Below are positions 57,601 through 64,000 of a DNA stretch of 64,000 nucleotides, piece by piece (the first letter of the stretch is position 1; each line of letters opens with the position of its first letter). Origin of the DNA: an uncultured Christensenellaceae bacterium. GTDB taxonomy: Bacteria > Bacillota > Clostridia > Christensenellales > Borkfalkiaceae. The notes beneath the pieces are model-generated. The model worked only from the letters and a program-made list of their open reading frames with translations. It was not told where the DNA came from and did not search any database. The DNA lies in assembly GCA_910588615.1 (NCBI GenBank), contig CAJUOI010000001.1:90318-154317 (forward strand). The letters are read 5' to 3'. The translations under genes were made by a program, and so were the position numbers.

Positions 57601-59056
57601 TAACAATTTCTTTGAAAAGCAGTATACCGACGGAAGCGGCAGCCGCGCGTTTGCAAGCGCGATCGCCTCGCAAAAAGATTTCTCTCTCGAACTGAAAACG
57701 ACGGGCGAAAAGGCGTACTACGTTCTGTTCGTCGGCGGCAATCAGTGCACGGCGAAGATTACGGTGCGCGACCGCGCGGGCAACGTGCGCACGGAGATGT
57801 TCGGCAATATCGAGGGCAGATTCCTCCGTCGCATCGTTATCGAGTGCGAAGAGGGCGAAGCAAGCACGCTGTACGTAACCTATTCGGCGCACGCCAGCGA
57901 AACGAGCGGCACGGGAACGCCCACCTATCTGACCTTACTCGGCGGTTACGTTTCCTCCGTCGTTCCCGAAATTTCCGAAGGCGGAGAAAGCAAGATCCAA
58001 GCGGAAATTGCAAGCGTGAAATCGCCCGACGGCACCGTTAATTTGTCCGACGCAGGCGCGGATCTGGAAATGCAGACGCTCGATTGGAAGCATTTCAGCG
58101 GCGACGGCGCGAACCCCGAGCGCAGAATCGGCGGCGAGGGAATCGACAGCGTCGTATTCCGCAGCGGTCAGGGCTTCTATGACTATCCCTCGGTCATTTC
58201 GTACAGCGACGGCAACGTGAACGGGGCGCATACGGGTACGCGCGAGGGAACTTGCACCACGGGCTATATCACGGTCAATCTTACGGTAAAGCCCAACGTG
58301 AAGTACGTTCGTCTATATACGGGTACCTGGAATTCGTCGAACGTCGTGGAGGTGTACAACAAGAACGGCGAAATGCTGACGAAGTCCGACGCCTTTACGG
58401 CGGGCGGCACGTCGGAGGCGAGAGCCGTTACGATCAAGGTAAACAGTCCGACGACGGAACAGCTCATCGTCATTATCCGTTCGGTGAATGCTGTGGGCAG
58501 CGGAAACGTGTCTTTGGCTGCTGCGGCGCTTCTCGGCGAGAACGAGGGGACTCCGAGCGCCTCGCTCGGCGTGTCCTCCGCAGCGGTGTCGGGCAGCGTC
58601 GATCTCACGGAAAAGGGTCCGACCGATTGGAAGTACGTCGTCGGCGGTGCGGAAAAGACGGGGGCGAACGAAATTTCCGCCCTTACGTTCAGCGCCTATA
58701 AAAACGATTATACCGATTACGCAGCGTCGTTCACCTATACGGACGGCAGCGAAAGCGGCGCGACGGGCGGAAGGGAATGCGACTTTGTGCGCTTTACCGT
58801 TTCGGTGGATGAAAACACGGAATATATCGAGCTCTACGTCAGTGCGGAAAACGGATCGAACGCGGGCATCGTGGTATTGGACGGCGAGGGCAGGGCATTG
58901 CTTCGTGCACAGCCAGTTACTTCGTCGACAGGTAAGACTTGCGCCGCCGTCAAACTCGAAGTATCCGCCTCGTCGGCGGAAACGCTTACCTTCCTCTGTT
59001 ACAAGGGCGGGGCGGCAAGCGGTAAATTCGGAATCGCCGCAATCGCGGTAAAATAA
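54650..59056 (+). CDS. GH31 glycoside hydrolase lipoprotein with PA14 and repeated C-terminal modules
   Basis: A 1468-residue secreted lipoprotein (lipobox AIFTAC near residue 27). The GH31 barrel includes GFWDSRWYAYSAETALQQI, VLVIDTDWR, DYWWYDRNWS with the nucleophile Asp339, WTGDIGSTSD with the acid/base Asp416, and SSDIGGHTQPVTD. GH31 enzymes act on alpha-glucosides or alpha-xylosides. A PA14-like domain follows at about residues 584-708 (FYADDTVIAYVDGVKVVDG) inside the GH31 C-terminal beta domain (DUF5110-like). Three copies of an unassigned module of about 160 residues end the protein (about 940-1103, 1128-1297, 1315-1468). The start ATG 54650 has AAAGGAG five bases ahead. A tandem ATG at 54647 is too close to it. 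Confidence 0.9.
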   Translation: MKKKWICLFSVACALCLSAAIFTACKEEKEPGNNGGVNPPVGPVTPVENEITSVEIGSVRVQLLSDTLVRIEEKGAKGFENRPSYIVSNRTEWEEVEYERTEADGETLLGTENYVVHVPDGGSAEDVYVSDNSGAVLWTFTGMTDTNVYLPSPSDELKSWYFTDSPRIIPSEYGYSVNEDGGPLQDWDFENDETDIFVFLPQGDYTQFCNDYTSLTGKSEFVSLQMLGFWDSRWYAYSAETALQQIKDYTDRGYSIDVLVIDTDWRTATSGTGYEINTQLFPNMSAFLDDCHDLGVNVIFNDHPEPVTGGNQLDKEEVSFRNENLTLILSLGLDYWWYDRNWSVALNSCDPDISVYAFGMYVYNWVTQEYLESITDLNEYAERALIMGNVDGCLHGKWNYASDISAHRYTIQWTGDIGSTSDALAQEIYAAVFGGTEVGIPIMSSDIGGHTQPVTDSMYVRWFQYGALSSILRVHCTHKDYIGQEGRMPWLFGDMAEGVAHTYMDMRYRLLPLYYAVARQNYDEGLPIMRRLDINYSQYVEASRNDEYLLGDYILVAPINEATPTVTADDSQLTHTVNGAEVAGLEASYYNNTTFSGTPVITRIDSNIDFDWGTGGPQGLGNDNFSIIWRGNITIGNRPAKLMFYADDTVIAYVDGVKVVDGTDVYDNYLTTSVEYAAGSRHTLEIRYVEEGGNAHVSMYYVESNAAQTQYNTRSVFIPEGTWIDVWTGERFVGPRTVTVSHTLETSPIFVREGALVALAPNMVNTSAKDWSELTLDVYPSVNFGAKINLYEDDTTTVAYKHGEYRKTDIGMTYDARKKAVVVNIGKAEGSFNGKLAFEERSWNVRIHAYENWGAVTKVRVNGKLVTVNEYGKSNTAKPFAFTGAALDSGIAEFTFKGSVNEAYEIEIYFESPQASAINEEYDATALDFKLSVGAAGGSANFDTLGTLGWTSFGDGSAESPVNKQGVEPLIEYVGSYDKPWIEDNNFFEKQYTDGSGSRAFASAIASQKDFSLELKTTGEKAYYVLFVGGNQCTAKITVRDRAGNVRTEMFGNIEGRFLRRIVIECEEGEASTLYVTYSAHASETSGTGTPTYLTLLGGYVSSVVPEISEGGESKIQAEIASVKSPDGTVNLSDAGADLEMQTLDWKHFSGDGANPERRIGGEGIDSVVFRSGQGFYDYPSVISYSDGNVNGAHTGTREGTCTTGYITVNLTVKPNVKYVRLYTGTWNSSNVVEVYNKNGEMLTKSDAFTAGGTSEARAVTIKVNSPTTEQLIVIIRSVNAVGSGNVSLAAAALLGENEGTPSASLGVSSAAVSGSVDLTEKGPTDWKYVVGGAEKTGANEISALTFSAYKNDYTDYAASFTYTDGSESGATGGRECDFVRFTVSVDENTEYIELYVSAENGSNAGIVVLDGEGRALLRAQPVTSSTGKTCAAVKLEVSASSAETLTFLCYKGGAASGKFGIAAIAVK

Positions 59057-59084
59057 GATCGAAAAGATAAGGAGGACGAAAAAT

Positions 59085-62000
59085 ATGAAGCTGAAAAAGG
59101 TGTTCGGATACGTTGCGGCGCTGCTTGCGTGCGTCGTGCTCGCAGTCGGATTGGTTGCGTGCAACGACAAGCCGAAGTACGCGCTGAACGAAACGAGCGT
59201 TACGCTCGAAGTCGGCGGCACGCATCAGATCGAAGTAACGGGCGGTGAGAATCTTGCCCCCGAATACGCTTCGGATCACGGCGAAATCGCTTCTGTCAGC
59301 GAAAGCGGGTTGGTTACGGCGATTGCCGAAGGCGACGCCGTCGTTACCGTTACGGTGGACGGCACGAAGCTGAAGCTCAACGTCAAAGTCAATGCAAAAC
59401 AGGGGGGGGGTACCGATTATGAGTATGCGCTCTCCGCAGGGCGTATCGAGCTCGTCGAAGGGGGAACGCGCAAGCTTTCCGTCATCGTCGATCCCGAAAA
59501 GGACGTCAGTCCCGAATTCACCTCGGGAGACCGTTCCGTCGCTACGGTAGCCGCGGACGGTACGGTAACGGCTGTCGGCGAGGGTAGCACCGTAATTACG
59601 GTTACGGTAGACGGACAGACGCTTACCTGCACCGTCGTGGTTACGGCAAAACCCGTTGAATATACCTATGAACTGAACAAGACGACGCTTTCTCTCGGGT
59701 TGGGCGAGAGCGATACGCTCGGCGTTACGGTTACGCCCGAGCCCGAAACCGCTCCCGTCGTCGTATGGGAGAGCGGCGACGAAACGAAGGTTACGGTAAG
59801 TACCGCGGGTGCGGTCAAAGCGGTCGGCGCGGGCAGCACGACGGTTACCGCAAAGGTGGGCGGACAAACGCTTAGCTGTACCGTTACGGTAACCTCTCCC
59901 GTCGGCGCAAGCGCGGCGGCGAGCGACGTTGCGGGCAAGATGATCGACCTCAACGCCGATTCCGCAGACGGCACGTACGGCACGCTGTATTGGGAGCATT
60001 ACTATTACGAAGGCGAACCCACCAAGGGCGCGGTCCAGGCGGATAAGAGTGCGGAAAGCTCTGCCTATATTCCTGCGGAAAGCAACGGCGTCATGGCGCT
60101 TCAACACGGCTTTGCCGATTACAAAGGGAGTTTTTATTGGGCAGATTCTTCCCGCCATATCAACGTGCGCACGGGCGTGCATTCCCAACCCGACGGCACT
60201 GCTCCCGTCAGCGTAACTTTTAAAATCACCAAGGACGTCAAGGCGATCCGCGCGTATGTCGGCGCTTGGAACGCAACCAATACCACTGCGCTGTATTACA
60301 ACGGCGTGGCGATCGCAACGGCAAGCACGTTTACGGCGGGCGGCGACAGTCTGGCTCGTCTCGTCGAATTCACCGTAGAGTATGCGGGAGAAGAGGAATT
60401 GACGCTCGAGCTTCGCGTAACGCCTTCGAATGCGAACGGCGGCAACGTTTCCGTCGTCGCCCTTGCGGTGATGGGCGGCGCGGCAAAGGCGGATACGGCA
60501 AAAACGCAGGTTGCGCTTACCGTAAGCGATCCCTTCCCCGGAAACGGGAACGACCCGCAGACGGTGATCAACCTCACCGAAGTAGGCACGCTCGATTGGT
60601 ATTATGCGAATTTCGACAGCAAATCCGACGAGAAGGAGGGCGGAGAGAGCATTCTCGGCAATACGCTCTCGGTTACGCCGACCAACAAGGATTGGCAGCA
60701 GCGCGTCGCGTTCACGTGGACTGACGGAACGACTTACAAGAGCTCTCCGATCGACAACGACTGCAACAACAAGGGCACGAACAACTGTCTGTTCGGAAAC
60801 CTCGTTACGATCGACGTGAAGGTCGATAGATTTACCCAAAAGGTAATTCTGTACGTCGGCGCGTACGACGCGACGGGATACCTCGGAATAATCGATGGTC
60901 GGGGCAATATAATTTACAACGGCACGGCGGTGCAGTATCTTCAGGGTCAGTCTGTAAACTGCGCGCTCGAAGTTGCTGTTACCGCAGCACAGGAAGATAC
61001 GCTTACCTTCGTGCTGTACAAGGTCGGAAACAATTGCTCCCTGTCGGCAGTGGCGGTCGGCGGCTATGGTTACCGTTTTCCCGTTGCACAGGCGGAAATC
61101 AAGGATAACGAAACGATGTCGCTTGCACTCGTCCGCACGGACGGGAAACCCTTTACGGCAACGTATAAATCGTCTGACGAGCGCGTTGCTACGGTAGATA
61201 ATAACGGTCTGGTTACGGCGGTTTCCGTCGGTGAAACGACGATCACGGCAGAAGTGGACGGTTTGACCTTAACGTGTAAGGTATCGGTTATCAGTTCGGC
61301 GATTGAGTATCGGTACGCACTGAACAAGACGGCGCTTTCCTTAAAGCTTGCCGAGGGGGATACGCTTAGCGTAACGATTACGCCCACGCCTTCGGTGCTT
61401 CCCGCGATCGAATGGGAATCCACGAATAAAGCGGTCGTTACCGTGGACGAAAACGGCGCCGTAAAGGCGATTGGTGCGGGTACCGCAAAGATTTTTGCAA
61501 AAGTTGCAGGCGAAACGCTGGAATGCAGCGTTACGGTAACTTCGCCCGTTACTGCGGGAAGTGTTACCGTAAACGACATCGGCGGACAGGACGTAAGACT
61601 CAGCGACGGCGTCGATACGCTTGACAATCTCTATTGGGAGCATTGGGAAAACGGCAGACAGGATAAGAAGCTGTTCGGCGAAGTACTCGTTCCTGAAAGC
61701 AATATCATGTCTCAGCCCGGAAACTTCGGCGATTATAAGGGTAAGCTGTCTTGGATGTACGGTTCGTCGAATCCCGTATACTCCAATAATACGAACGGCA
61801 AGCATACCGAACCCAACGGCAGCGCCTATATCAAAGTAAAGGTAACGGCGGCGGTCAAGGAAATCCGCGTGTATACAGGCGCTTGGAGCGCGACCAACGT
61901 TACGAGCCTCTGGTACAACGGCGTTAAAATTGCGCAAGCGGCAGACATCACGGCGGGCAACGACGGTATCGCGCGCGAAGTTGTGTTCCCCGTGCAATTG

Positions 62001-62687
62001 ACGGGTACGGAAGAGGTCGTTCTCGAAGTGCGCATCAATGCAAGCGGTTCGGGCAATGCGTCTACGGTGGCAATCAGGGTGCTCGGTACGGCGGCGCCCG
62101 TTCCCGCGGCAACCACGAGCGTTACCAAAACGCAGACGGAAATGACGAATTGGGAAAACGAATTTAACCTCACCGAACTCGGTACGAAGGATTGGTTTAT
62201 CACCAATAACGACGGCAAAGGTGCGGACGAAAAGAACGGCGGTACGGCAATTGATTCATCGAGCGTTATGGGCGGCGGATCCCAATTCTGGGATTACAAG
62301 GCGTCGTTTAGCTGGACGAACGGCACGACGAACGAGGTTTGCAACGTTTCGGACAGCGGTAAGAATACGCACGGCGAAAACGACGGTATCTGCGGCGGCT
62401 CGGTCGGCATTAAAGTTACCGTTTCGAAGGGCGATATCGTACACCTCTTCGTCGGCGGTTGGAAAAGCACCTATTATATCAAGGTTCTCGACAGCAAGGG
62501 CAATCTCATTTCCGACGAAACGATTGCCGAGCAAACGGACGACACGCTTGCCTACGACGTTGCGTACACCGTAACGGAAGGTGCGGGTGAGGAGCTGACG
62601 TTCATCATTCACCGCACTTCGACGGCGGGCGGCAACTGCTCCTTGGCGGCAGTATACGTTACGGAAGCGGTTTCTGAACAAGAGTAA
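59085..62687 (+). CDS. Surface lipoprotein with BIG2 domains and repeated modules
   Basis: A 1200-residue lipoprotein (signal and lipobox AVGLVAC, Cys26). There are five bacterial Ig-like (BIG2) domains, each ending in a pattern such as VATVAADGTVTAVGEGSTVIT. Three stand at about residues 30-270 and two more at about 661-815. Four copies of the module also found in the GH31 neighbour lie at about 280-465, 492-660, 830-1000 and 1025-1197. The order is BIG2 x3, module x2, BIG2 x2, module x2. No catalytic motif is seen, so a binding or scaffold role at the cell surface is likely. GGAGG lies nine bases before ATG 59085. Eight consecutive G at 59402-59409 lie in a Gly-rich linker. Confidence 0.88.
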   Translation: MKLKKVFGYVAALLACVVLAVGLVACNDKPKYALNETSVTLEVGGTHQIEVTGGENLAPEYASDHGEIASVSESGLVTAIAEGDAVVTVTVDGTKLKLNVKVNAKQGGGTDYEYALSAGRIELVEGGTRKLSVIVDPEKDVSPEFTSGDRSVATVAADGTVTAVGEGSTVITVTVDGQTLTCTVVVTAKPVEYTYELNKTTLSLGLGESDTLGVTVTPEPETAPVVVWESGDETKVTVSTAGAVKAVGAGSTTVTAKVGGQTLSCTVTVTSPVGASAAASDVAGKMIDLNADSADGTYGTLYWEHYYYEGEPTKGAVQADKSAESSAYIPAESNGVMALQHGFADYKGSFYWADSSRHINVRTGVHSQPDGTAPVSVTFKITKDVKAIRAYVGAWNATNTTALYYNGVAIATASTFTAGGDSLARLVEFTVEYAGEEELTLELRVTPSNANGGNVSVVALAVMGGAAKADTAKTQVALTVSDPFPGNGNDPQTVINLTEVGTLDWYYANFDSKSDEKEGGESILGNTLSVTPTNKDWQQRVAFTWTDGTTYKSSPIDNDCNNKGTNNCLFGNLVTIDVKVDRFTQKVILYVGAYDATGYLGIIDGRGNIIYNGTAVQYLQGQSVNCALEVAVTAAQEDTLTFVLYKVGNNCSLSAVAVGGYGYRFPVAQAEIKDNETMSLALVRTDGKPFTATYKSSDERVATVDNNGLVTAVSVGETTITAEVDGLTLTCKVSVISSAIEYRYALNKTALSLKLAEGDTLSVTITPTPSVLPAIEWESTNKAVVTVDENGAVKAIGAGTAKIFAKVAGETLECSVTVTSPVTAGSVTVNDIGGQDVRLSDGVDTLDNLYWEHWENGRQDKKLFGEVLVPESNIMSQPGNFGDYKGKLSWMYGSSNPVYSNNTNGKHTEPNGSAYIKVKVTAAVKEIRVYTGAWSATNVTSLWYNGVKIAQAADITAGNDGIAREVVFPVQLTGTEEVVLEVRINASGSGNASTVAIRVLGTAAPVPAATTSVTKTQTEMTNWENEFNLTELGTKDWFITNNDGKGADEKNGGTAIDSSSVMGGGSQFWDYKASFSWTNGTTNEVCNVSDSGKNTHGENDGICGGSVGIKVTVSKGDIVHLFVGGWKSTYYIKVLDSKGNLISDETIAEQTDDTLAYDVAYTVTEGAGEELTFIIHRTSTAGGNCSLAAVYVTEAVSEQE
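59661..62687 (+). repeat. Internal tandem duplication, about 1.65 kb unit
   Basis: The stretch beginning YTYELNKTTLSLGLGESDT (59661) and the stretch beginning YRYALNKTALSLKLAEGDT (61307) align throughout, with GAVKAVGAG against GAVKAIGAG, VTVTSPV in both, then two modules each. The offset is about 1646 bases. The copies are divergent at the protein level, so the duplication is old. Confidence 0.8.
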
Positions 62688-62747
62688 AAATAATCGTTCT
62701 CTCCGCCGGCGGGCGGGGAGGAAAATAGCAACCGAAAGGAGACTTTC

Positions 62748-64000
62748 ATGAAAAAAATCAGAAAGGGTCTACTCATCATTCTCACGCTCGCCTGCATTCT
62801 CGCGGGCTGTCTGGGAATCGCCGCGTGCGAGAAGAAAACCAAGTATTCTTTGGTCGTTGAAAACACGCAGTGCGGTAGAGTCGCGTTAAGCGAGATTTCG
62901 GCGGCGGAGGGCAGCATCATTACGGCTACGCTCGTTCCCGACGAGGGATACCGCGCAAGCGGGCTTACGGTAAACGGCGCGGCGGTGGAGATTAGCAATA
63001 ATGCGGCGACCTTCGAAATGCCTGCCGAAAACGTAACGTTGACGGCTACTTTCGCTCCGTTGTTTATCAAGGAGGACGTTCCCGCGGTGTCCGCCTTCCG
63101 CCTTAACGCATACCTCAATCAGGTGATGGCGAAGAGCGCTTGGCGTTATGAGTTCGCAGAGAATTCGCTCAATATTTCCGTCTGGGTGGACGACAGAGAG
63201 ATCAACGACGACGTCGACGGCGTAAAAATTTATTTCGGCACGTCGGAAACGGCGTACGGACTGAGTTCAAAGAACGTTGCGATCGAGGTGAAACGCGGCG
63301 GAAAAGTCAGCACCTACCGCGGCGACAGCGGCACGTACGAAACGGGCGAAGTGAGGGGGCTTGCGGCAACCGTCGCCCCTTGGACGGTGGACGGCGACAC
63401 GGTCATCGGTTATAAAGTGAACGCTTCGCTGCAATATTCCACTCTTCGCATTCCGAGCGCAGACGCCGCAAAGGGCACGGTTACCATGTTGCCCGAATTG
63501 ACGAACGGCAATTTGACTTCGCCCGTTCCCATTACGGTGCGCCACGCCGATGCGGGCTATGCGTTGCGTCCGAACACCTATCTTTTACTTACCGAAAACA
63601 ACCGCTTCGTAAAGAACGCGCGCTATAACGAGTCGTACAGCTTCGGGGACGTCGGAAATCTTAAAGCGGGCGAAAAGTGGAATCTCGAAGGCGACGCGGA
63701 GACGGATGGCAAGGTTACGCTTGCAAACTCCGACGGAAAGGAGAATATGCTCTTCTTCCGTCGTACGCGCGGCGGCTCGACGATGTACGCCGAGGCGACT
63801 TTCAAAATTACCGAAATTTACAAGAACGAGCGGTGGGGCAAGTTCGGTTTCATGCTGTTTGACGGCGGTACCCATAACGGGCTGTACACCTACGTCGATG
63901 CGTACGTCGGCGGCAGCGGCGAAACGAAAACGGAAAACATCGCGGGCACTTCGCTCGGCTATAACCGCGCTTCGAACGGTTGGGGCGCATGGACGGATAT
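62748..64000 (+). CDS. Lipoprotein with InlB-type repeat and carbohydrate-binding-like domain (3' end outside window)
   Basis: An open frame from ATG 62748 (AAAGGAG ahead) to the window end, 417 codons so far. The N-terminus is basic then hydrophobic, with two possible lipobox cysteines (LAGC, Cys21, and GIAAC, Cys27). Residues about 30-105 read as a divergent InlB B-repeat (GSIITATLVPDEGYRASGL, VTLTATFAP). Residues about 110-245 resemble a family 9 carbohydrate-binding domain (SLNISVWVDDREINDDVDGV; YFGTSETAYG). Residues from about 290 on are a beta-rich region with FGFMLFDGGTHNGLY and a Gly/Ser-rich end. It continues the GH31/BIG2 operon. No stop is reached, so total length is unknown. Confidence 0.85.
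   Translation, partial: MKKIRKGLLIILTLACILAGCLGIAACEKKTKYSLVVENTQCGRVALSEISAAEGSIITATLVPDEGYRASGLTVNGAAVEISNNAATFEMPAENVTLTATFAPLFIKEDVPAVSAFRLNAYLNQVMAKSAWRYEFAENSLNISVWVDDREINDDVDGVKIYFGTSETAYGLSSKNVAIEVKRGGKVSTYRGDSGTYETGEVRGLAATVAPWTVDGDTVIGYKVNASLQYSTLRIPSADAAKGTVTMLPELTNGNLTSPVPITVRHADAGYALRPNTYLLLTENNRFVKNARYNESYSFGDVGNLKAGEKWNLEGDAETDGKVTLANSDGKENMLFFRRTRGGSTMYAEATFKITEIYKNERWGKFGFMLFDGGTHNGLYTYVDAYVGGSGETKTENIAGTSLGYNRASNGWGAWTD

Noticed and set aside
1..64000. CRISPR arrays, IS elements, prophage or integrative elements
   Set aside because: No regularly spaced repeats, transposase, integrase or phage structural genes were found; gene content is housekeeping throughout.

Overview
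This 64 kb window looks like chromosome of a monoderm Clostridia (Firmicutes) of moderately high GC, probably an uncultured gut lineage. The grounds are the McsA-McsB-ClpC module, a threonine T-box leader, HPr-like, TSCPD and DUF4364 proteins, HelD, an ECF transporter S component, lipoproteins with N-terminal lipoboxes, and strong consensus sigma-A promoters (TTGACA-17-TATAAT). The exact genus cannot be read from the sequence. I saw no rRNA, tRNA, CRISPR array, IS element or prophage. Almost everything is ordinary, densely packed chromosome, with many ATGA stop/start overlaps and rho-independent hairpins between units.

Layout. 1-0.8 kb: the tail of a metallo-hydrolase and an unrecognised gene that appears frameshifted. 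0.8-6.2 kb: patatin-like lipase followed by a tightly overlapped shikimate operon (aroC-aroB-aroE-aroQ-aroK) and an SDR reductase. 6.2-8.5 kb: an XRE-type membrane regulator with a probable leaderless mRNA, a membrane protein and a DUF1653 protein. 8.5-12.6 kb: mcsA-mcsB-clpC without ctsR. 12.6-14.4 kb (minus): mtnN-luxS-ung. 14.7-25 kb: a ferritin-like protein, a HAD phosphatase, serine dehydratase, small regulators including an HPr paralogue without the phosphorylatable histidine, a Nudix hydrolase, an ECF S component with coaX, homoserine dehydrogenase, and a RimK-like ATP-grasp enzyme. 26-31.8 kb: leuS, an unknown gene and T-box-controlled thrS. 32-37 kb: helD, a HAD phosphatase and a two-gene ABC exporter whose promoter holds a 9-G tract. 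37-43.5 kb: an ABC-F ATPase, a radical SAM enzyme, metK, bioY and an M18 aminopeptidase. 43.6-47.9 kb: a circularly permuted GH3, a SIMPL protein and a GH13. 48-50 kb (minus): a GNAT-like protein and a polytopic membrane protein. 50.2-53.4 kb: feoA-feoA-feoB-Cys-rich protein behind a structured leader. 53.6-64 kb: an AraC regulator divergent from a surface glycan cluster (GH31 lipoprotein, 1200-residue BIG2 lipoprotein, and a third lipoprotein running off the end).

How genes work together. mtnN and luxS with metK, hom and sdaA cover parts of methyl-cycle, methionine-precursor and serine metabolism. The ECF S component with coaX suggests pantothenate uptake coupled to phosphorylation. The last 10 kb looks like an AraC-controlled, cell-surface alpha-glycan system. 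In it, the GH31 enzyme and its neighbour share a roughly 160-residue repeated beta-rich module (seven copies) that I cannot assign to a known family; this is the most interesting part of the window. Other notable signals are the poly-G tract inside a promoter spacer (a candidate phase-variable switch), paired 28-bp direct repeats between araC and the GH31 gene, and several genes whose start codon lies only 6-10 bases after the -10 box.
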